From positions 1 through 11,413 of the forward strand of contig JAZLGV010000082.1 of assembly GCA_045616505.1 (NCBI GenBank): DNA of 11,413 nt, given 5' to 3'. This document shows positions 1 through 7,669 of the stretch, in pieces (the first letter of the stretch is position 1; each line of letters opens with the position of its first letter). The position numbers and the translations under genes are program-made. The DNA is from JAKSUT01 sp045616505 (GTDB lineage: Bacteria; Cyanobacteriota; Vampirovibrionia; Gastranaerophilales; Gastranaerophilaceae). The notes under the pieces are model-generated. The model was not told where the DNA came from and made no database searches. It saw nothing but the letters and a program-made list of their open reading frames with translations.

Positions 1-100
1 GGGTGTAAGTTTTTTACCCAAAATGTAAATATACCAAGTCCCACACTGGTCCGCAGCCGTTACAGTCGGAATACTGAAATCTAAGTGTAGTTACCTCGAG
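1..100 (+). promoter_or_regulatory. Putative cobalamin riboswitch-like leader of nrdDG, cut at its 5' side by the window edge
   Basis: The leader contains, in the right order, stretches that resemble the conserved core of cobalamin (B12) riboswitches. These are a GGTG box at 2-5, AAGTCC at 36-41, a GTCCGCAGCCGT block at 49-60 (compare the family's ...CCCGCAACYGT L5/J6 core), and AGTCGGAATAC at 64-74 (compare the 3' AGTCRGGATACC box). GGTGTA (2-7) can pair with TATACC (31-36), which would be an extension of the P4 region. The long peripheral P7-P11 part of class I elements appears to be missing, because the two last boxes are almost adjacent. The P1 partner strand would lie left of the window. 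Family knowledge: B12 riboswitches often control B12-independent isozymes, including ribonucleotide reductases. I judged the match by eye against remembered consensus, P5 pairing is imperfect, and no obvious kissing-loop partner was found, so the assignment is tentative. Confidence 0.45.
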
Positions 101-107
101 ACAGGGG

Positions 108-113
108 AAGGAG
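108..113 (+). promoter_or_regulatory. Ribosome binding site of nrdD
   Basis: AAGGAG lies five bases before the ATG at 119, within a purine run (104-113). It fixes the nrdD start. Being directly downstream of the structured leader, it is the natural target if that leader controls translation. Confidence 0.8.
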
Positions 114-118
114 AAAAA

Positions 119-2254
119 ATGGATAAAGTTGTAAAAAGGGATGGGCAAATCGTTGAGTTTGACTCGTCGAAAATCACAAGCGCTATTGAAAAAGCCGCAA
201 ACGTAACAAAAGAATTTGACAAAAAAACAGCAATGAAACTTACAAAAGAAGTTATTCGTTCTGTTCAAAAACTTGTTGAAGAAAAGAAAGAAAATTTGAA
301 AGCACCTTCTATTGAAGAAATTCAAGATGTTGTCGAATATATTTTACTTTCTTCTGATTACAAAAAGACTGCAAAATCTTATGTTTTGTACCGTGAACAA
401 CAATCAAAACTAAGAGATTTCACAAACAATGCAAACATCAACATGGTTGATGAATATCTTAAAAAATTGGATTGGGAAGTAAACGAAAATTCAAACATGT
501 CTTATTCAATCCAAGGTTTGAACAACTACATTTCTTCTCACATCAGTAAATCTTACTGGTTAAACAAAATTTATTCATCAGAAATCAGAGATGCCCACAA
601 ACGTGGTGATTTACACATCCACGATTTGAACATGCTTTCTGTATATTGCGTAGGTTGGGATTTAAAAGACTTACTAATGCAAGGTTTCACAGGTGTTCAA
701 GGTAAAGTTCAATGCAAACCTGCTAAACACTTTAGAACAGCATTAGGACAAGTTGTAAACTTCATGTACACAATGCAAGGTGAAGCAACAGGCGCTCAAG
801 CGTTCTCTAACTTCGATACATTACTAGCTCCATTTATCAGATATGATAATTTGAACTATGATCAAGTTAAACAAGCAATGCAAGAATTTATCTTTAACCT
901 AAACGTACCAACACGTACAGGTTTCCAAACTCCTTTCACAAATGTAACTATGGATATGACTGTTCCTAGTTACTACAAAGACCAAGCTGTTATCATTGGT
1001 GGTGAACCAATGGAAGCAACTTATGGTGAATTCCAAGCTGAAATGGATTTGTTTAACAAAGCATTCTTTGAAGTTATGATGGAAGGTGATGCAACAGGTC
1101 AAGTATTTACATTCCCTATTCCATCTTACAACATTACAAAAGACTTTAATTGGGATAACCCTGAACTTAAAGGTTTATGGGAAATCACTGCTAAATATGG
1201 TATTCCAAATTTCTCTAACTACATAAATTCTGATATGAATCCAGAAGATGCACGTTCTATGTGCTGTCGTTTGAGAATTGATAACAGACAACTTGAATAC
1301 AGAGGTGGCGGATTATTTGGTTCTAACCCTCTAACTGGTTCAGTTGGTGTTGTTACAATGAATATGCCAAGAATGGCTTTCTTATCAAATTCTGAAGAAG
1401 AATTTTTAGAAAGATTAGCAAACAATATGGATTTAGCAAAAGAAAGTTTAGAACAAAAAAGAAAAATTCTTGAAAACTTTACTGAAAAAGACCTATATCC
1501 ATATACAAAATATTATTTACGTGATATCAAAGCTCGTTTAGGTCAATACTGGAAAAACCACTTCTCAACAATTGGTTTAGTAGGTATGAACGAAGCTTGC
1601 TTAAATCTTTTAGGTGAACCTATTAGTTCTGAAATCGGTAAAGCATTTGCTATCAGAGTAATGGATTTCATGAGAGATAGAATCACTCAATATCAAGCAG
1701 AAACAGGTAACAACTACAACTTAGAAGCAACTCCTGCAGAAGGAACTTCTTACAGATTGGCAAAAATGGATAAAGAAATGTATCCATCAATAATCGTTGC
1801 AAATGACAAAGATTATTATGAAAAGAAAGCAAAACCTTTCTATACAAACTCAACTCAATTACCTGTAAACTTCACTGATGACGTATTTGAAGTTCTTGAT
1901 CACCAAGACGAACTTCAAACAAAATACACAGGTGGAACAACTGTTCACATTTATGCAGGAGAAAGAATTTACGACTTAGACGTAATGAAAAACTTGGTTA
2001 AAAAAGTTTGTACATCTTACAAACTTCCATTCTTCACTTTCTCACCTACATTCAGCACATGTCCAAACCACGGATATATCGCTGGTGAACATTTCACATG
2101 TCCAAAATGCGGTAGCGATAGTGAAGTATTCTCAAGAGTTGTAGGATATATCAGACCATTGAAACAATGGAACGAAGGTAAAAGAGCAGAATTTGAAGCT
2201 AGAACAAATTTTGTTGTAGAAAAACAAAGTTCAGAAGCTGAAATATCATGCTAA
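119..2254 (+). CDS. nrdD: Anaerobic (class III) ribonucleoside-triphosphate reductase, catalytic subunit
   Basis: This enzyme reduces ribonucleoside triphosphates to deoxyribonucleotides in the cytoplasm using a glycyl radical, so it works only without oxygen. The 711-residue length is normal. Residues about 3-95 form an ATP-cone, the allosteric activity domain. The core follows: C177 (VYCVGWDL) matches the family's first catalytic cysteine region, and C382/C383 in MCCRLRID, followed by a Gly-rich loop, match the thiyl-radical site. Near the C-terminus, C648, H651, C661 and C664 form a CPNHGY...CPKCG zinc-binding pattern just before the glycyl radical motif RVVGY, with the radical on G676. 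The start at 119 has a strong AAGGAG. The stop overlaps the nrdG start by 7 bases, so the two are translationally coupled. The upstream leader may be a B12 sensor. The assignment is secure. Confidence 0.98.
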   Translation: MDKVVKRDGQIVEFDSSKITSAIEKAANVTKEFDKKTAMKLTKEVIRSVQKLVEEKKENLKAPSIEEIQDVVEYILLSSDYKKTAKSYVLYREQQSKLRDFTNNANINMVDEYLKKLDWEVNENSNMSYSIQGLNNYISSHISKSYWLNKIYSSEIRDAHKRGDLHIHDLNMLSVYCVGWDLKDLLMQGFTGVQGKVQCKPAKHFRTALGQVVNFMYTMQGEATGAQAFSNFDTLLAPFIRYDNLNYDQVKQAMQEFIFNLNVPTRTGFQTPFTNVTMDMTVPSYYKDQAVIIGGEPMEATYGEFQAEMDLFNKAFFEVMMEGDATGQVFTFPIPSYNITKDFNWDNPELKGLWEITAKYGIPNFSNYINSDMNPEDARSMCCRLRIDNRQLEYRGGGLFGSNPLTGSVGVVTMNMPRMAFLSNSEEEFLERLANNMDLAKESLEQKRKILENFTEKDLYPYTKYYLRDIKARLGQYWKNHFSTIGLVGMNEACLNLLGEPISSEIGKAFAIRVMDFMRDRITQYQAETGNNYNLEATPAEGTSYRLAKMDKEMYPSIIVANDKDYYEKKAKPFYTNSTQLPVNFTDDVFEVLDHQDELQTKYTGGTTVHIYAGERIYDLDVMKNLVKKVCTSYKLPFFTFSPTFSTCPNHGYIAGEHFTCPKCGSDSEVFSRVVGYIRPLKQWNEGKRAEFEARTNFVVEKQSSEAEISC

Positions 2255-2937
2255 TTTCAGGATTTCAAAAAAGTTCTTTTATTGATTATCCGAAGAAAAT
2301 TGCGGCAATAATTTTTACTCAAGGATGTAATTTCAAATGTCCATATTGCCACAATCCAGAGTTAAACGAGATTAACAAATGCGAAACAGAGTTTTCTGTT
2401 TCGCATATTGTTGATTTTCTAAAAACAAGAGTTGGAAAACTTGACGGTGTCGTTATCACAGGCGGCGAACCAACTTTACACAAAGATTTGCCAGATTTGA
2501 TAAGAGAAATTAAATCAATGGGTTATTTAGTAAAACTGGATTCAAACGGCACAAATTCTACAATGCTAAAAACTTTGATTGACGAAAACCTAATTGATTA
2601 TGTTGCTATGGATATAAAAGCACCTCTTGAAAAATATCAAGAAGTTATTTGTTCAAAAGTTAATCTAAAAGAAATAGAAAAAAGCATTAATATACTAAAA
2701 ACATCATCTATTCCACACGAATTTAGAACAACAGTTGTAAAAACACAACTTGATAAAGAAGATTTTGAAAAAATCGGGCAACTGCTTGAAGGCGAAGAAA
2801 TTTATTATTTACAAAAATTTGTTCCTACAAAAACACTTGATGAAAACTATATAAATAGCCAAACATATTCAACAGAAGAATTTGAAGAAATAAAAAACAT
2901 CTTGTTGAAATATATAAAAAATGTAGAAATAAGATAA
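2248..2937 (+). CDS. nrdG: Anaerobic ribonucleotide reductase activating protein (radical SAM)
   Basis: This is the radical-SAM activase that uses a 4Fe-4S cluster and S-adenosylmethionine to place the glycyl radical on NrdD. The 229-residue protein has the N-terminal motif C27-NFK-C31-PY-C34 for the cluster and a GGEP segment (VVITGGEPTL, near residue 75) typical of SAM binding. The N-terminal segment GFQKSSFIDYP and the CPYCHNPEL sequence are characteristic of the NrdG/PflA-like anaerobic RNR activase group. Its ATG lies inside the end of nrdD (ATGCTAA junction), so the two genes form one translationally coupled operon. The gene ends 16 bp from a convergent gene, with no hairpin terminator visible between them. 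Neighbour NrdD makes the NrdG assignment firm, as opposed to pyruvate formate-lyase activase. Confidence 0.95.
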   Translation: MLISGFQKSSFIDYPKKIAAIIFTQGCNFKCPYCHNPELNEINKCETEFSVSHIVDFLKTRVGKLDGVVITGGEPTLHKDLPDLIREIKSMGYLVKLDSNGTNSTMLKTLIDENLIDYVAMDIKAPLEKYQEVICSKVNLKEIEKSINILKTSSIPHEFRTTVVKTQLDKEDFEKIGQLLEGEEIYYLQKFVPTKTLDENYINSQTYSTEEFEEIKNILLKYIKNVEIR

Positions 2938-2953
2938 ATCACTTTCATTAAAT

Positions 2954-3988
2954 TTAGAACGAAAAACTATAAGTTTGACCATCCCTTATTGCAGTAAAAT
3001 CAAGAGGTTTTGGGTTATTTTTATACTTCAAAACCAAAATTCTCAATTTGCCATTTCCTGAAATTTTATGATTTTCTGGGAACAAATGAGCAAATCTTAT
3101 AGATTCTTTTGTCAATTTTACTGTTCTTATCAAATTTGGAACACACCCAACTAATGACAAGCCACAAGAACAAATCAATACAGGTGGACATGTTGATACG
3201 AAATCTAAAACATTTAATCTATCAATATCAACAAACGCATCTGTTTCCACATCTTTTAAACTCACAACTTGTTCAGAAGTTACTTTTTCAATAACAATTG
3301 GAGTATCGCTATTGTTATGAATTACATATTCAAAAGCGTGAACATATTTATTTTCTTTGTTTTTTAAACGATATTCTTTCTGTACAATACTTATTTGCGC
3401 TGAAGCATTTGAATAAGTTTGTGTATCTACACAAGTTAAATTTATTGGATTATTATCTTCTTCAAAAGAAATTACAGAATTTTTCTTTGAAATTTTTGAA
3501 ATTTTTTCATTTACTATGCTTGCACCTGCTTTCAATGGTTTTATATAATCTGGAGTTACAAAAAATCCCTCTAACGCACCAGCTCTTGCACAAGCAACAA
3601 AATCAAATTTATATTCCGTCAAAGCCTCTTTGTCATCAGTTAATTTATAATTTAACCCTTTCGCATTTAAAAAAGCTGTTGTTTGATTATTATTTTTGTC
3701 ATACGGAGCATCTGAAACAATATATATATCAGTATTATTATTTGCTGGATAAAATCTTACATAATGATGTTCATCACCAAACGTGCCGTAATATGTGTTT
3801 TTAAAGCCTTTTAACTTTATCATTCTTTCATTTTTTTCTACAGCATCAAGCACAGGAAGAATATCAGAAAGTTTTTTACCAATTATCGTATAACCTTGAT
3901 AACTTTTAATTATATTTTCAGCATTTGCACTACTTGACGAAAACACGAATAAAAAACTTACGAACAAAACAGTTAAAAACTTTTTCAT
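2954..3988 (-). CDS. Exported protein of unknown function, cysteine-containing
   Basis: I do not recognise a family. The 344-residue protein starts with a clear signal peptide: MKK, a hydrophobic run to about residue 16, then SSSSANA with likely cleavage after A23. The mature protein should therefore be periplasmic or outer-surface. It has six cysteines (C133, C186, C267, C273, C275, C282). The last four sit in a hydrophobic segment, CPPVLICSCGLSLVGC, which could be disulfide-linked or a short membrane-contacting loop. The rest alternates polar and beta-prone stretches; around residues 210-240 (FEYVIHNNSDTPIVIEKV) it looks like an immunoglobulin-like beta strand pair, which is only an inference. 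There is no lipobox. The start has AAGGA about seven bases upstream. It is convergent with nrdG and divergent from the next gene, so it is probably monocistronic. Confidence 0.85.
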   Translation of the reverse strand: MKKFLTVLFVSFLFVFSSSSANAENIIKSYQGYTIIGKKLSDILPVLDAVEKNERMIKLKGFKNTYYGTFGDEHHYVRFYPANNNTDIYIVSDAPYDKNNNQTTAFLNAKGLNYKLTDDKEALTEYKFDFVACARAGALEGFFVTPDYIKPLKAGASIVNEKISKISKKNSVISFEEDNNPINLTCVDTQTYSNASAQISIVQKEYRLKNKENKYVHAFEYVIHNNSDTPIVIEKVTSEQVVSLKDVETDAFVDIDRLNVLDFVSTCPPVLICSCGLSLVGCVPNLIRTVKLTKESIRFAHLFPENHKISGNGKLRILVLKYKNNPKPLDFTAIRDGQTYSFSF

Positions 3989-4035
3989 ATAATTTCCTTA
4001 AATAATATTTATTCAACATACTAACATAAACAATT

Positions 4036-4053
4036 AAATTTTATATAAAATTT
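4036..4053. repeat. Perfect 18-base AT palindrome in divergent intergenic region
   Basis: AAATTTTATATAAAATTT reads the same on both strands. It lies about 48 bases upstream of the exported-protein gene that runs leftwards, in its expected promoter region. It could be an operator or just AT-rich chance; composition alone makes such palindromes fairly likely here. Confidence 0.4.
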
Positions 4054-4100
4054 TCAACAAATACGATGCCGAAACAAGCATTATTACTAACTTTTAGTTT

Positions 4101-4115
4101 GTTACAATTTGTAAC
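4101..4115. promoter_or_regulatory. Inverted repeat, candidate operator
   Basis: GTTACAATTTGTAAC is a perfect inverted repeat with 7-base arms around a single central T. It sits about 75 bases upstream of the small orphan gene at 4191 and five bases before a possible -35 (TTGATT). The size and spacing suit a homodimeric helix-turn-helix regulator. It does not match the FNR, CRP or NtcA consensus, so no regulator can be named. Confidence 0.35.
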
Positions 4116-4120
4116 CAATA

Positions 4121-4148
4121 TTGATTTTTTTCTAAAGATTATTAATAC
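4121..4148 (+). promoter_or_regulatory. Possible sigma-70 promoter of the small orphan gene
   Basis: TTGATT (4121-4126) and TAATAC (4143-4148) are separated by 16 bases, about 40 bases before the ATG at 4191. The region is very AT-rich, so the match is weak evidence. The adjacent inverted repeat at 4101-4115 would place an operator just upstream of the -35. Confidence 0.3.
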
Positions 4149-4190
4149 ATATACCGATAGATATTGTGAGTATAGAAAAGGAGAAACACG

Positions 4191-4571
4191 ATGGCTGCAA
4201 TTAATCCTATTAGTGTAAATACACAAGGTATTGGCTCATCTTACGGTTTTATTGCTCATGCAAAGCCTGAAGAAAAAAAGGCTGAAGCACAAGCTCAACC
4301 ACAAGTTCAACAACAAACACAACTTTCAGCAAATGACGTCTTAGGATATATGGCACAATCAGCAGTTACTTTTTCGCCAGTCCAAGCTACAAAAACTATA
4401 AACCCCGCAAATTATGTTGACTCTGCAAGTGCAGCTAGAATTGGTGAATTTATGAGCCAATTTGAAGACACTGTTGCAGCAAATCTTAGTGCCATCGCAG
4501 CAGAATTCCCTAGTATGTCTGAATCAGCATCTATGGCTGTTGCAGCTGGTATGACAGATTCTGAAATTTAG
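4191..4571 (+). CDS. Small Ala/Gln/Ser-rich protein of unknown function
   Basis: I do not recognise this 126-residue protein. It has no signal peptide, membrane segment, cysteine or tryptophan. Three parts can be seen: an N-terminal stretch (1-25) with Gly, Ser and Asn; a low-complexity charged then Gln-rich linker (about 26-45, EEKKAEAQAQPQVQQQTQ); and a C-terminal part (about 45-126) rich in Ala, Ser and Met that should be mostly helical. It is acidic, with only four lysines and one arginine. The start has a strong AGGAG eight bases before the ATG. It has its own terminator and a plausible own promoter, so it appears to be a stand-alone, possibly well expressed gene. The different composition from its neighbours fits a structural, adaptor or secreted-without-signal protein, but no role can be assigned. 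Confidence 0.8.
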   Translation: MAAINPISVNTQGIGSSYGFIAHAKPEEKKAEAQAQPQVQQQTQLSANDVLGYMAQSAVTFSPVQATKTINPANYVDSASAARIGEFMSQFEDTVAANLSAIAAEFPSMSESASMAVAAGMTDSEI

Positions 4572-4597
4572 ACGCTTATAAAGCACATTTACCCGCA

Positions 4598-4633
4598 AAA
4601 AGAGTGATGTTTTATTAAACATCACTCTTTTGT
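4598..4633 (+). terminator. Rho-independent terminator after the orphan gene
   Basis: A perfect 15-bp stem (4598-4612 with 4617-4631) and a four-base TATT loop, with TTTT as the right-hand end of the stem and few further Ts. It starts 26 bases after the stop at 4571. The A-rich left arm means it could also work in the other direction. It insulates the small gene from argS. Confidence 0.85.
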
Positions 4634-4643
4634 ACTATTAAAT

Positions 4644-4672
4644 TTGTCATGTTCTTGTTAGAATAATGATAT
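4644..4672 (+). promoter_or_regulatory. Possible promoter of argS
   Basis: TTGTCA (4644-4649) is a good -35. A weaker -10 such as TGATAT (4667-4672) follows after 17 bases, and the TATAAA at 4670-4675 is too far. A promoter is expected here, because the terminator at 4598-4633 separates argS from the gene before it. The -10 match is poor. Confidence 0.3.
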
Positions 4673-4690
4673 AAAAGAAAGAGGGTAGAA

Positions 4691-6406
4691 ATGCTAAAGA
4701 AATTTTTTCTTGATGAAGTTGAAAATGTTTTAAAAAATAATAAAATCGGACAAATGGAAAGCTACGAAGAAGGGACTCTACATATAGAAAAACCTAAAAA
4801 TCTTAGTTTTGGAGATTTTGCAATCAATGTTTCACCTCTTGCTAGATTTGCAAAAATCGCACCTCCACTTATTGCTCAACAAATAGCAGAACATTTATCA
4901 AAAAATGGTTATGAAATAAACATTGTAGCAGGTTTCATCAACTTCAAAGTTGGAGAAAAAATGCTTGAAAACATCATCGAAGAAGTTTTTGAAAAGAAAG
5001 CAAATTTCGGTAAACCTGACCAAATAAAAAAAGAAAAAATCAATTTAGAATACGTTTCTGCAAACCCAACAGGACCTTTCCACATCGGACACGGTCGTTG
5101 GGCTGCTATGGGTAGTGCTTTAGCAAATTTATTGAAATTCTACGGACACGATGTTCATCAAGAATTTTACATAAATGATGCAGGAAGCCAAATTCAAAAA
5201 CTTGGAAAATCTTTAGAAATAAGAGTTAGACAAGAACTTGGAGAAAAAGTTGATTTTCCAGAAGACGAAGTAGAACGCAAAAATTATTACGCAGGTGAAT
5301 ACTTAATCCCTGTCGCTAAAAAATACATTGAAGAAGGACACAAAAGTCTTGAACTAAATGATTTATCTGAATACGCTAAAATCACAATGGAAAAATTCCA
5401 ACAAGATTTATTAAAAGATTTCAGAGTAAATTTTGACCAATTCTATTCAGAATTAGATTTACACAAATCTGGAAAAGTTGAAAGTTGTGTAAACAAATTA
5501 AGAGAAATGGGCAAATTATACGAAAAAGAAGGCGCTACTTGGTTCAAATCATCAGAATACGGTGATGACCAAGATAGAGTTATCAAAAAACCCGATGGTG
5601 CAAATACATATTTGACAGCCGATATAGCTTATCACCTAGACAAACTTGAAAGAGGTTACGACCGATTAATCAACATCTGGGGTGCTGACCACCACGGATA
5701 TGTAGCAAGAGTAAAAGCATCAATCGAAGCACTTGGCTATAATCCTAACGCATTAGAAGTTTTGCTTGGACAACTTGTAAACCTTGTTATCAATGGTAAC
5801 GAAGTTCGTATGGGCAAAAGAAAAAATATGGTAACTCTTGATGATTTAATCGAAGAAGTTGGCATTGATGCAACAAGATTTTGGATGTGTATGAGAAACA
5901 TCGATACAACTCTTGATTTTGATATTGAACTTGCAAAAACAGCAACAGACGAAAACCCTGTATTCTATGTTCAATATGCTTATGCTAGAGCTTGTTCAAT
6001 TTTAAGAAATTTAGTTACTGAAAAAACGGATACAGAAACAGGAAAAGTAACTCCTGCAATTTTAAAAGAAGAAGATATCAAAGAATTAGAAAACAATTTC
6101 TCAAAAGATATTTTAACTCCAATATTCAAAGAAGAAGCAGCTCTTGCAAGTGAAAAGAAATTAATACTAAAACTTGCAGAATTTAAGGAAATGATTAAAT
6201 ATTCAGCAGAAAACAGATATGTTTATACTATTTGCAGATATTTACAAGAACTTGCTGCTGATTTCCATTCTTTCTACAACGCAACAAGAGTTATAACAGA
6301 TGATATAACTATGACAAAAGGTAAAATATCACTTGTAATTGCAACTAAACAAGTATTAAAAAATGCTCTTGACCTAATTTCAATTACAGCCCCAGAAAGA
6401 ATGTAA
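4691..6406 (+). CDS. argS: Arginyl-tRNA synthetase
   Basis: ArgRS charges tRNA-Arg with arginine using ATP and is essential for translation. The 571-residue protein has all expected parts. The N-terminal Add-1 domain (about 1-90, with GDFAINVSPLARFAK) recognises the tRNA elbow. The class I catalytic core carries HIGH at residues 131-134 in the context YVSANPTGPFHIGHGR. The KMSK loop appears as the variant R373-M-G-K376 followed by RKNMVTLDDL. A C-terminal DALR anticodon-binding domain ends in the typical ITAPERM. The start has GAGGG upstream. The catalytic loop variant (Arg for Lys, Gly for Ser) is not alarming, since ArgRS often departs from KMSK. A patatin gene follows after 29 bases in the same direction, probably in the same transcript. 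Confidence 0.97.
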   Translation: MLKKFFLDEVENVLKNNKIGQMESYEEGTLHIEKPKNLSFGDFAINVSPLARFAKIAPPLIAQQIAEHLSKNGYEINIVAGFINFKVGEKMLENIIEEVFEKKANFGKPDQIKKEKINLEYVSANPTGPFHIGHGRWAAMGSALANLLKFYGHDVHQEFYINDAGSQIQKLGKSLEIRVRQELGEKVDFPEDEVERKNYYAGEYLIPVAKKYIEEGHKSLELNDLSEYAKITMEKFQQDLLKDFRVNFDQFYSELDLHKSGKVESCVNKLREMGKLYEKEGATWFKSSEYGDDQDRVIKKPDGANTYLTADIAYHLDKLERGYDRLINIWGADHHGYVARVKASIEALGYNPNALEVLLGQLVNLVINGNEVRMGKRKNMVTLDDLIEEVGIDATRFWMCMRNIDTTLDFDIELAKTATDENPVFYVQYAYARACSILRNLVTEKTDTETGKVTPAILKEEDIKELENNFSKDILTPIFKEEAALASEKKLILKLAEFKEMIKYSAENRYVYTICRYLQELAADFHSFYNATRVITDDITMTKGKISLVIATKQVLKNALDLISITAPERM

Positions 6407-6435
6407 CTGTTACTAAAAACAAAACAGGAACAACA

Positions 6436-7653
6436 ATGGAAAACTTAAAAAACATAAACAACGGATTAGATTACACTTGCATTTTTGGTGGAGGTGCAAT
6501 CAGAGGTTTTTCATACGCAGGCGCTCTAAAAGCACTTGAAGATTTGAACATAAACATTTCAACTCTTGCAGGTTCTTCTGTTGGTGCTATTTTTGCGACT
6601 CTTATGGCTGTTGGATATAATGCAGGCGAAGTAAAAGACATATTTTTACACGCAAATTTTGAACTTTTTAGAGATATTCATTTGGGATTTGGAAAAAACT
6701 TTGCCATATCAAAAGGAGAAGTTTTCTTAGAAGAAATCAGAGATTTAATTGAAAAAAAATTCTATGGGTACGATTATAGCAAAGGCAAAAACAAACCTGT
6801 AACATTCGCTGATTTAGAAAAAAATTTAGTCATTATAACAACAAATTTGACAGATTTTAAATACAAAGAGTTTTCAAAATTCGAAACACCTGATGTAGAA
6901 ATAGCTTATGCAGTCAGAATATCTTGCACAATGCCTGCTTTAATGAAACCTATTGTTATTGACGATGCAATAATTGTTGATGGAGATTTACAAAAAGGTC
7001 GTCCACAATGGTTATTATCAAAAAATTTGTACTCAGAAGATAATAGAATTTTAGAATTCAGACTTGAAGGTGAATTTGACAAAAATTACACAAATAATCC
7101 TTTGAGTTTTATGAACACAATCTACACTTGTGCGACATCTTTCTCAACCAATTTTATTATTGAAACTTACGGTCATAGAGATAAATTTGATTACATCAAA
7201 ATAAATACAGGCGATGTTCTTCTTGTTGATTTCAATATCTCAAAAGAAAAAAGAGAAGAAATGATGGATATTGCTTATAACCAAACAATGAATTATTTTG
7301 AAAACGAACTTGTTGCAAAGAAAAAAAATATCATCAAACACTACAAAAAAATCTACAAATACTTAAATACAACAAACAAAAAATTAAAATATAAAAATTA
7401 TAAGGCAGCAAAAGAAACATTAGGCGATTTATACCTAAACCTTGAAAACGCAAGAGATTATATTGATACAAAATATATAAATGCTCTTGAAAGTTTCAAA
7501 AACAATTTCTTAACTAATCTTTCAACAACAATTTTAAAAACATATACATTAAAAAATGAAGACGCAGTAAAACAAGACCTTGAAACTCTTTGTCATTCTT
7601 TAAAAGACAAAATTACAGAGTTTGAAAAATTCCTTCAAAATCAAGATAATTAA
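6436..7653 (+). CDS. Patatin-like phospholipase with long helical C-terminal extension
   Basis: The N-terminal 200 residues or so form a patatin-type acyl hydrolase, which uses a Ser-Asp dyad to cleave fatty acids from lipids. The oxyanion-hole motif is G18-GGAIRG-24, and the nucleophile elbow G46-S-S48-V-G50 places the catalytic serine at S48. The acid residue is D182 in the sequence D182-G-D184, where patatins usually have DGG or DGA. There is no signal peptide, so it is presumably cytoplasmic or inner-membrane-associated. From about residue 275 to the end (405) the protein is Lys-, Asn- and Glu-rich and should be helical, possibly a coiled coil or membrane-binding region; this part is not recognised. 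An AGGA lies seven bases before the ATG. It follows argS by 29 bases and ends 16 bp from convergent dacB. Substrate unknown. Confidence 0.88.
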   Translation: MENLKNINNGLDYTCIFGGGAIRGFSYAGALKALEDLNINISTLAGSSVGAIFATLMAVGYNAGEVKDIFLHANFELFRDIHLGFGKNFAISKGEVFLEEIRDLIEKKFYGYDYSKGKNKPVTFADLEKNLVIITTNLTDFKYKEFSKFETPDVEIAYAVRISCTMPALMKPIVIDDAIIVDGDLQKGRPQWLLSKNLYSEDNRILEFRLEGEFDKNYTNNPLSFMNTIYTCATSFSTNFIIETYGHRDKFDYIKINTGDVLLVDFNISKEKREEMMDIAYNQTMNYFENELVAKKKNIIKHYKKIYKYLNTTNKKLKYKNYKAAKETLGDLYLNLENARDYIDTKYINALESFKNNFLTNLSTTILKTYTLKNEDAVKQDLETLCHSLKDKITEFEKFLQNQDN

Positions 7654-7669
7654 TCAACAATGATTTTAA

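Noticed and set aside
14..325. Minus-strand open frame of 103 codons over the leader and start of nrdD
   Set aside because: Phe/Asn/Cys-rich translation, antisense to the conserved ATP-cone of nrdD, and no family resemblance.
3298..3804. Open frame of 168 codons on the plus strand
   Set aside because: It is antisense to the exported-protein gene, has a low-complexity His/Leu/Gln/Tyr-rich translation typical of a shadow frame, and has no ribosome site.
4281..4322. Gln/Ala-rich stretch in the small orphan gene as a tandem DNA repeat
   Set aside because: Codons for Ala and Gln recur, but there is no regular repeat unit; it is low-complexity protein sequence only.
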